Notes under the pieces: generated by a model
What the model was told of the DNA's origin: nothing
Seen by the model: the letters and a program-made list of their open reading frames with translations, nothing else
The model's database searches: none
Assembly: GCA_963930645.1 (NCBI GenBank)
Contig: CAWVNO010000515.1
Span: 372,001 to 436,000, forward strand
Length of the DNA: 64,000 bases
DNA from: Salticus scenicus
Lineage: Eukaryota > Arthropoda > Arachnida > Araneae > Salticidae
Direction of reading: 5' to 3'
Translations under genes and position numbers: made by a program
Shown here: one piece after another, positions 56,419 to 64,000 of the stretch
Layout of the letters: every line of letters starts with the position of its first letter
Numbering within the stretch: position 1 is the stretch's first letter

Positions 56419-57389
56419 TTACTTTCCCTTACCCATAAGGTAGAGAAAATATTGTTTTTGGGTCAAATTTTCGAACGCGAGTTTTTGTTATATTTACATG
56501 TTCTGAGGTCTCCTGAATACGAAAATCATGTGTTTAGCAAATGGTCTGTGTGTGTCAGTCTGTTATCAGCATATCTCAAAAACAAATTATGGCAGAAAGT
56601 TCAAAGTTGGTATTCTGAATGTGTATCATATAGGGATGCTACAGTAAGCTTTTTGTTAAGATCAAGCTAATGGTTCGTGCACAAGGACAATCAAGAGAAT
56701 TCTAATACATTACGTCTATGGGGAAAATTGAAGGTAAGTAGAGTTTAACGTCTATATACTGCACTAAACTAAATGAAACGAATATATATTTTTTGTAATA
56801 GAGATAGTCAACTGGGAAAATTTCTTTTGTGTATGTAGGAGCCTCGCTACCCCCCCCCTGGGGGGGCAGTCCCTCCTCGAGGGGAGTAAGTTTTCATGAT
56901 GGGTATCTTTCAAAAGAGCTCGCCAATACCTTTAAAACGAATGGTTGAACCATCGATCTGCGATAATTTGAAACAAAGTTATCTTTTTTTTTTCTTTTTA
57001 CTTTTAAACAATTTTTTTTTTTTTTTAAATATTGAGAATAAAATGAACTTTTTGGATATTTGGTGCTATATTACTTCTCAATTTGGAAATCGTCTGCATT
57101 TTCATTTAAAGATAATTTTTTTAAATTATTTTAATAATTTTTTTTTTTTTTTTTTAAACAGAATTATTTTTTAATAACAAATTAAATTCTATATAAATGT
57201 AGGTGCATTAATGAAACGGGGGGTTGAGGGGGGCCGTAGCCCCCCTCACACAGAACTAATTATCATATAAAACTCTCCCGAAGTCTAATTTGAATTGTTT
57301 AACATAGGTTTACATAACATCGTTTTCCAACCTCTATTTATAGTATTAAATTTCAGGGTAAGAGAAAGTCGTGTGAGTGACACACCAGA
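56419..57389 (-). mobile_element. H2-family element, full copy, inverted
   Basis: In the inverse orientation it begins TCTGGTGTGTCACTCACACG, ACTTTCTCTTACCC and ends with a hairpin of CTACCTTATGGGTAAGGG type followed by AAAGTAA. It matches 26190-27407 throughout, including a GC-rich centre near 57216-57250. Poly-T runs near 56983-57025 and 57140-57156 have expanded in this copy. Confidence 0.7.
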
Positions 57390-58121
57390 TTATTTTTTCT
57401 TATCAATAATGAGTAGGAGTACATATTTTTAAGATTAAAATATGTCAAAATTTCAGATTTTTTAAAAATTTTATTTTATTCGAAAAAAGGTCCGATTTAT
57501 ACTAATTTCAAAGCAAAATTTGTATCTAAATATCAGAATCAGAAGATAGATGTATATTTGGTGTCGCCATCTACTGTTACGGTTGTGTATTATAAACTTG
57601 AAATTGAATAAATACATATGCTTTTTTTTTCTTTTAAGAATTGGGGCTTGCAATATTTTTGTAATTAAATATGTGACAAGCTATCAGATAAGGATAAAAA
57701 GAGGGGGTTAAATTTGGAGATAAGTTGATCGAAATTAATTGGAGATGGTATTTGAATGCTAAATATGAGTGACGAGTGTGCATTCATTATTAGTTCTATT
57801 TACAGAACAAAAAAGCTTTTCTATCCGTCTTTTTTCCTATTTTATTTCCTTCCAAATCCATCCAAATGGAGTAGAGAAACAATGATATAACTTTAAAAGT
57901 TAACATTTGTGGATAATACACAGATAGTTTTTAATGAGAAACATCTGTTATTGTCATCATTATAAATGAAATTACATTTAAAAAGAAAAAAAAAATCCAT
58001 CTAATAAGATATTTTTATTTTTCAAAGTAAAATTTAGTAAATGTACCTCTACCTTTTTACTATATTGAAAATGCTATTTCGATTTGACAAAATAAATATA
58101 TTAAATAATATTTAACTATAT

Positions 58122-58368
58122 CAGGGGTGAAACTACCTAGCATGTAAAAACCCTAAAAACTGCAACTTGCATGCAGACAGGAAAGACTTATTAATGATAT
58201 ACGATATGGTTACCTATAATAAGTGATATTTGGGGAATTTTTAATACATTATAAACATTCAAAATGAGAAATCTGTATGAAAACAAAATAATTTAACATG
58301 AAATTCAGAGACAAAAAATTTCCAAAAACCCTCAATTCAGGGGTAGCCCCTGAAAAGTTTCACCCCTG
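58122..58368. mobile_element. 247 bp MITE with 6 bp duplication
   Basis: Ends CAGGGGTGAAACT and its exact inverse AGTTTCACCCCTG, flanked by CTATAT on both sides (58116-58121 and 58369-58374). No coding capacity. The CAGGGG end recalls hAT elements, but the duplication is shorter than the usual 8 bp. Confidence 0.7.
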
Positions 58369-59359
58369 CTATATAAGTGAATCGTATGAAGATAACTAAA
58401 ATTTGTTTTTAAATTACTAAAAATACACTAATTGGCTTTTTTTCATTAACGAAATCTAAGAAAAAAAAGAAATCATTTTTCAAATTAAAATATGTAACAA
58501 GTGTGTTATCAGCTTACTTTCCTTTTTTTTTTTTTCTTTCTTGCAGGGGGGGGGGGGGGGTTATAATATTAATTTTCATTTCACTTTATTTTTTTTATTT
58601 TGTGCTTTAGAAAAATCTCAAGTGCAAAAATATATTTTTTAAGGGAGATATTGTAGGAATTTAATAAATAAACAGAAAATTAAACAGGTTCATTTTTTAA
58701 ATGCAATTTCACTGACAAAGATGAAAATGCATGTTAAAGATTTTTCACATGAAAAGCTGTGATGTTTTATGCACAAATGTTAACTTTTAAAGGTATAATT
58801 TTGTTTTTCTATCCCATTTGAATTTTAATAAGAATTTAAAAAAGAAAAATACATTTTATGTTCTGTAAGTAAAACAAATAATGAATGTACACTCATATTT
58901 GAAACATTCATAATATTAATTTACCTACAAATTTTAACCCCCTCTTACACTGAAAGTAGCATAAATCCTACTTTTTTACAGATAAAAGAAAAAAAAAAAG
59001 TATATGTGAATCTTATGTATTTTAATCTTAAAAATATTCATTCCTGCAAATTTTGTTTCAAAAACATCAGCAATTTGTCTGTGGGGAATAATAATAATGT
59101 ATATATATTATCTTAAATCTTTAAAAAAAAAAAAAAAAAAAAAAACTTTATGTAAATGATTTATAATGGTACTAAAAATATATTTTTGAAAATATCTGTA
59201 ATTGTTTTCACTAAATTTCAACATGAAATGTCGAATAAAAAACTATTCTGATGCCCAATTGTTATTTGCTACTGATTTGCTTCCCTGCGACCAATCACAA
59301 GGGATTATTCCATCATTATGGACGAACTATGTAGGTATTATGAACTTGCCTGCTGCAGG

Positions 59360-59740
59360 TCCTACAACAGCTTATTGACATATAGTGAAAATAGCTTTAT
59401 TGAAAAATTTAATCACAGTAAATTTCCGTTCGGTAGCACCCTCTTCCCATTTCAATATCTGAAAAAGCCAGTTCGCTCACCGTGTTATGATCTTTAAAAA
59501 TTCTGACTTTAGCAAAGTCCCGCTCGGTGGCGCCTTATCCCTGCTTTAGAACATACAACAGCTTGCTCGCTCATAGTGCAAATAGCTTTGAAAATTTTAA
59601 CTGTAGCAAATTTCTGCTCTGTGGCAACTAAAGCACCACTTTACGTTTCATAATTTGAAACAGCCTGTTTGCTCACCAAGTTAAGGACCTTTGAAAATTC
59701 TGATCGTGGCAAATCCGCAACCTGGTGTGGCCTACAGTCT
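59360..59740 (+). repeat. Tandem repeat, unit about 97 bp, four copies
   Basis: Each unit has GCT(C/T)(A/G)C...GTG, then an A/T-rich word, CTTTGAAAATTCTGA-like sequence and TCGGTGGC-like sequence (near 59366, 59470, 59558 and 59661). Belongs to the Helitron at 56023-61393. Confidence 0.6.
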
Positions 59741-59778
59741 CCCAATCTTCTCCCTTTAAAGTAATTTACTCATAAATA

Positions 59779-60420
59779 TCAGAGCGCCCTCCGGTGACAG
59801 AGATTTGCAATATGTACTCTTTAATTTCAATTTAAGTGACTTTTAAAATGTTTTACCTATGAAATTATGTTAATTAGAAGCTGAGATACAAAGGTAATAT
59901 AAGCATTGTTATACAAAAAATGTGTCTGATTTTTTCGTGGTTTTTCTCTGAAACTTGCATAACTCCGGGCTAAATAACGATAAAAATCCTCAATACGAAA
60001 TGTGAGCAGAGTATCGGAATTCAAAACCCTGCATCATAATTACAATTGGAAATATTGCAATAAAGGTGTTATGGCTTTTCTGTGGTTTTCTCTGAAACTC
60101 CCATACGGGATTTAACGGCTTATATCAGTTTAAAAGTACACAATATTTCAAATGATGTGTTACGTATAATTTAATCAGAATCAGAATTCTAGATATTGAA
60201 TTATTAAAATATCAAAGCGCCCTCTGGCGACAGAGATTTGCAACATATATACTTCAATTCCAATAACTTTTAAAAATTAAATTATTTTAAATTATTTATG
60301 AAATTATGTTTATTAGAAGCTGAGATACAAAGGTAACGTTAAAAATTCTTAGTATAAAATGTGAGTGGAAATTGGAATTCAGAACTCTGCAAAATATAAA
60401 AGAATAAAAGCATTCTAGGT
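59779..60420 (+). repeat. Tandem repeat, unit about 430 bp, about 1.5 copies
   Basis: AGCGCCCTCCGGTGACAGAG at 59782 recurs as AGCGCCCTCTGGCGACAGAG at 60215, each followed by ATTTGCAA, TATGAAATTATGTT and TTAGAAGCTGAGATACAAAG. Part of the same Helitron. Confidence 0.65.
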
Positions 60421-61488
60421 TTTCTGTTGTTTTCTCTGAAACTTCCATTCCTTTTCTACATTTGTGCCCCTTCTTTTCCGTCCCTCCTAATAATTTTACA
60501 CTCAAAAATATCCGCAATCGATTTATCTTGCCTTAAAACCGAATAATACTAATTTCAAATGCTGTAACTCTTTTTTTTTCCTTCACCTCCCCCGATCATG
60601 CCTTTCCTAAAAATTCTACACTTTCAAAAATATTCACAATCGAATTATCAGGCGTTAAAACCAGATATTACTAAATTTCAACAGCATATCTCAATTTAAA
60701 ATACTGTGAAATATAAAAGACAACTTAATCTTACATGGTCGTCACATGAGTCCTGATAAACATAATTCACAATAAAAATGTAATTTTTTTTATTTATTCA
60801 AATATTTTCATGAAAATTGGTCTGTAGCTTTATATGTTGTCTAGGTCGAATATTAATTTAAATGTAACGCGAATGAAAATTTGAAAAAGTGCCCCGCCCC
60901 CCTCACTATAAAACACGACATCTTAATTGGTTACAATCATTTCCTTTTCATCGCAGACATTCATCTGGCAGTTGAAATGATGTTGCCATCTAAATTTTAT
61001 ACTTTAGTTAATTTTAAATCTAATCATTGTATCAATAAGTCACTTGCACTCTTAGATTCAGAAAAATAGCCCCTTTCATTTGGTACCGATCATAACGATT
61101 AGACTAATATTTCTAATTTATTTTCCATTTTTTCTCCTTTAAACTCCATTAAAATATCTATTTTTATGCAATTGCAGTAAATTCTCAGTCATTGAGATCG
61201 CTTTTTGATTAGACATAGGTCGACATTTTAATTAATATCTCCATAACTAATTAAAAATTTTAAATTATGTTTTCAGGAGCCCCTCGGGAAGGCTCCTGAG
61301 CATCTGTACGTCAATTTTTGTACTTCTGCCTTCAGTAGGGGCTGAACGTATAAATGCTCAGACAGACAGACAGACATATTTTATTATTATAGATTTTACA
61401 CTGTAAACCACCTATGGTTGACGCGGCTTTATCCCCTATATTTGATACTGTCAGCCATTGGTGGCTGACATGGCACTCAACGTGTTAA

Positions 61489-61864
61489 AATAACTAGCAG
61501 TGTATTTTATGAAATGGAAAAACTCACCCCTTCTCAAGAAGACGCAAATACATGTACAGGGTTGCTACACAAATCAGGAGAAAAAATTCCCCGAGTTTTC
61601 CCTGTCAGTTTTAGTAGTAATATAGATTACACGCAATCACGTAGCATTAGAATCTAAAAGTTTACAAGTCAATTGAACATATTTAGGGTATATTAATTTT
61701 ATTAGCTTACTACAGTTGAGGAAAAACCATAATCGATTCATTATAAAGCATTAAAATTTAAAAAAAATGTTTGATTATGAAAAAAATTTCCAATCTTTTC
61801 ATAATCAAACAGATCCATCTTCCCCTATACAAAGATTGTTTTAGCCAACATTCTAAACAAGCTA
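61489..61864. other. AT-rich stretch, nothing recognised
   Basis: Unassigned; contains a short inverted word TTTGATTATGAAAA / TTTTCATAATCAAA near 61768-61810. Confidence 0.4.
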
Positions 61865-62072
61865 CAGTTGGCAGCCAAATAATTGAAGCGCTAACAATTA
61901 TTCGTATTTAAAAGATGTGCCCCTAATACTACTTTGTTAAATATTTGTCCAGTCATAATATTATGTTTTTTTTTTTTTTTTTTAATAATTTGATGATAAA
62001 AATTAATGATCAAACTTTTACACAAAGAAAGAAACATGTTGATGTCCACTTCAATAATGTTGCTGACAACTG
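61865..62072. mobile_element. 208 bp MITE related to the one at 40562
   Basis: Ends CAGTTGGCAGCCAAATAATT and inverse of CAGTTGTCAGCAACATTATT, flanked by TA (61863-61864, 62073-62074). Shares TTTGTTAAAT and CTAATACT with the MITE at 40562-40775 in the same positions. A poly-T run lies at about 61966-61982. Confidence 0.65.
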
Positions 62073-62074
62073 TA

Positions 62075-64000
62075 ATTATCAAGAAGCTATTTAAAAGGCA
62101 TGCTTAGATAACTTTCCGAAATACCAGATCCAGGCAATCATGGATGGATAACAGATGAAAACGGTATAATAAACATCAAGTAGATGATTGGAGCACTTGC
62201 ACCTGAGAGAGTGTTAGAACCTTAGAACTCACCAAGTTGTTCTTGTTCAATTCATATCAAATTCCATGATGTACCTGTATGATTTACTACTCAAAGAACA
62301 CAAGCGGTAGACTCAAATTGTAAGAACAGCGCTGAACAAGATATTACAAAATTTTAATTCAACAAGTCTCCTGACGCAGATTTTTAAAATTTTTTGTTTA
62401 AATATTAAACCTTTTAAAAAGATGTTCCCGTAAAGGTAATTTATAATGTTCTATCTGAAGCTTTTTCTTATGTAAATGTATTATAGGTATTTTTTAAACT
62501 TGTAATGAAAAAATTCTTAAGAAATTTAGAATATTTTGTGTTTCCTTAAATACTAATTAACCGTTTATTTTATTAAAACAGTGTATCTAAAGATTTTTTA
62601 TTTGCATGAAGTTAAGTAAAAAAATTTTCAATTGAAATTAATATTTTCAGCCAACTGACCCAAACATATATTGCATCAAATTAAAGATGAATCATTAACC
62701 TACACCTTTTGTCTAAAGCTTTATTTATTTTTAGTTAATTTATAAGAAACCTATTATGGTGAAAAGGAAAGCTAGTACCCCCCAAATTATACCATTTTGT
62801 TAATTTTGTCTAGCTGGCTCATGGACTATTTAAAGAACTGGGTCTTCATGTTTTTCAGTGAAGATTAATTAGACAACATTTAGAGGGCCAGAAAAAAATT
62901 GAGCAAAATCAATAATGTTTGTGATCACCCTATATTGTTAAGGAAACGAAATGAATTGTAACTTTGGGATATGTTAATATAAGCACTTATTTTAAAACTC
63001 CAAAACAAATTAGCATGTTTTTTATTTATAATACACATTTTTTTAAAGAAAATTATTCACACTTTCAGATAAGTTGGAAAAACACTTAAAATAATATACT
63101 ACAATCAGAATAAAAATATCTTTAATATCTCATTAAATATGAGCATTTTTATGAAAAATGTTTTCACTGTGCATGTGCGACAGATAAAAAAAAAAAAATT
63201 ATTGCAAGAGTTGAAAGCTAGATAGACTGGGCAACTTTTTTCAAGCACTTGAAGACAGTAAAAATTACGCTAATTATACAAAAAAGAACGAACTAGATTT
63301 CAGATATTTTCCAGGATTTGAAATTTCTTAAGGGATTTTTGTCCACGGGGTACTATTTTCAGCCCTGATGAAAAATTTTCTATAAATACGCACTGCCAGA
63401 TATCCGACTTTTATTTCCCACAGCAATCCGGCCACATTATGTTAAATGTTTTTTACACCCCCCCCCCCTTCCCCTCAGATTATATATTTTTAAAGTTATT
63501 TTTATCGAAATAATTTGCATTACTGTTCATATATAAAGAAAGACTGTACTGATTAAGAAACAAACACAATTTATGAAACCAGGTGTAAAATAATTTTATT
63601 TAAAATTACTCTTTTTACACTATATTCACCCAGTTATTAAAATTCAACAAAAATGCTAGCCAATCAATAAATATTTTTGTTGTGTGTTTAATTATGTGTA
63701 TAATTATAAAAAATATAAATTATAATTATTGCAAAAATTATAATCTTAGCATTGGGATAATTATATTTTTAAAATGTTAAAATATAAATATTAGAAACAT
63801 TCAAACGCTTATGTAGGTGTTTGATCATCGGTTGTTAAGGGGGAGGGGGGGGGGGTTAAAAGATAAGAAGAAAAAAGAGTGAGAAATATTGAACAATTCT
63901 ACTTCTTTATAGGTTCTAGCATCTAATACAGTAAATTTAAATAGAACATTGACATTTATGTTGCGGATGGAAAAAGATTAGGAATCCCAAGGCGTTTGTC
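62075..64000. other. AT-rich stretch, nothing recognised
   Basis: A more complex segment at about 62095-62340 has no readable frame. Poly-C near 63460 and poly-G near 63844-63855. No gene or bounded repeat called. Confidence 0.4.

Larger units (their letters stand above)
56103..59349. mobile_element. 3.25 kb TIR element, superfamily unknown
   Basis: Left end GCAAGTTCACAATACCTACA followed by TAGTTTGTCC and CTGATTGGACGCG; the right end is the inverse over about 65 bp. Removing it rejoins the Helitron's tandem unit (GGTGGCGACTGCGG with CTGCTGCAGGTCC, matching GGTGGCGCCTTATCCCTGC). The interior includes an H2 element and a small MITE and is otherwise AT-rich with no recognisable transposase. Target duplication was not resolved. 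Confidence 0.65.
56023..61393 (-). mobile_element. Helitron carrying nested elements
   Basis: On the minus strand it starts TCTATAATAATAAAATATG directly after an A and ends GGTCGCCGCGGCTAG directly before a T. Its own sequence is 56023-56102 and 59350-61393, about 2.1 kb. It includes tandem units of about 97 bp (59360-59740, and one at 56035-56100) and about 430 bp. The units line up across the gap when the inserted TIR element is removed, which supports a single element. No helicase. Confidence 0.7.
55741..61484. mobile_element. piggyBac-like MITE, split by a nested Helitron
   Basis: Left end CACGTTGAGCACCACGCG and right end inverse of CACGTTGAGTGCCATGTC, each flanked by TTAA (55737-55740 and 61485-61488), the target site of piggyBac transposases. 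Its own sequence is only about 370 bp (55741-56022 and 61394-61484); the rest is the Helitron at 56023-61393. No transposase remains. Confidence 0.7.

Noticed and set aside
62095..62340. More complex sequence considered as a transposase remnant
   Set aside because: No frame on either strand gave a motif I could name; stops are frequent.

Overview
This window is AT-rich, low-gene-density eukaryotic nuclear DNA. It has long intergenic stretches, many 20-34 base poly-T runs, poly-G/C runs, microsatellites, and one apparent host exon ending in a textbook GT donor. The mix of mobile elements (Helitrons, hAT, mariner/Tc1, piggyBac-like, gypsy) together with a Groucho-recruiting eh1-type motif points to an animal. 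An arthropod, perhaps a chelicerate such as a spider, is my best guess, but that is inference. I found no bacterial genes, operons, CRISPR arrays, or recognisable rRNA or tRNA genes.

The only likely host gene is on the minus strand at 9519-10143. It is a first coding exon carrying an eh1-like motif (F-x-I-x-x-I-L) of the kind found in NK-like homeobox proteins. Its homeodomain exon is not recognisable here, so the gene would continue leftward through its first intron and probably out of the window.

Everything else I can explain is mobile DNA. (1) Several families of about 1 kb non-autonomous elements share a common end plan. They begin TCTGG(T/A)GTG with a short 5' hairpin, then CGACTT(C/T)C. 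They end with a hairpin closing in (G)AAAGTAA or GAAGTAA that is the inverse of the 5' subterminal motif. The plan resembles Helentron/Helitron2-type elements, and the stem sequences covary between families (1911-4190, 14140-18350, 19934-20450, 26190-27407, 31610-32642, 49881-50475, 54490-55490, 56419-57389). (2) Classical Helitrons (5' TC, 3' CTAG, A|T insertion) lie at 6810-7861, 30240-41247 and 56023-61393, with an isolated 3' end at 28953. (3) A pair of 1.46 kb foldback palindromes with TA target duplications lies at 10311-11775 and 24411-25874. (4) An apparently intact 3.46 kb hAT transposon lies at 41974-45434, with an 835-residue transposase, TIRs and a perfect 8 bp target duplication. 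(5) Broken Helitron replicase/helicase pieces on the minus strand lie at 45694-47980 and 51130-51345.

Two deep nests dominate the right two thirds. In the first, a Helitron (30240-41247) contains an H3 element and a degenerate gypsy retrotransposon (33189-40991, target duplication TGGAT). The gypsy in turn contains a 197 bp MITE, a TIR element filled with a 115 bp tandem array, and a 214 bp palindromic MITE inside its 3' LTR. In the second, a piggyBac-like MITE (55741-61484, TTAA) contains a Helitron, which contains a 3.25 kb TIR element, which contains an H2 element and a hAT-like MITE.

No functional multi-gene system is visible. The interest lies in element architecture, nested insertion history, palindromes able to form long hairpin RNA, and the single intact hAT transposase. 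All coordinates of element ends were read by eye.
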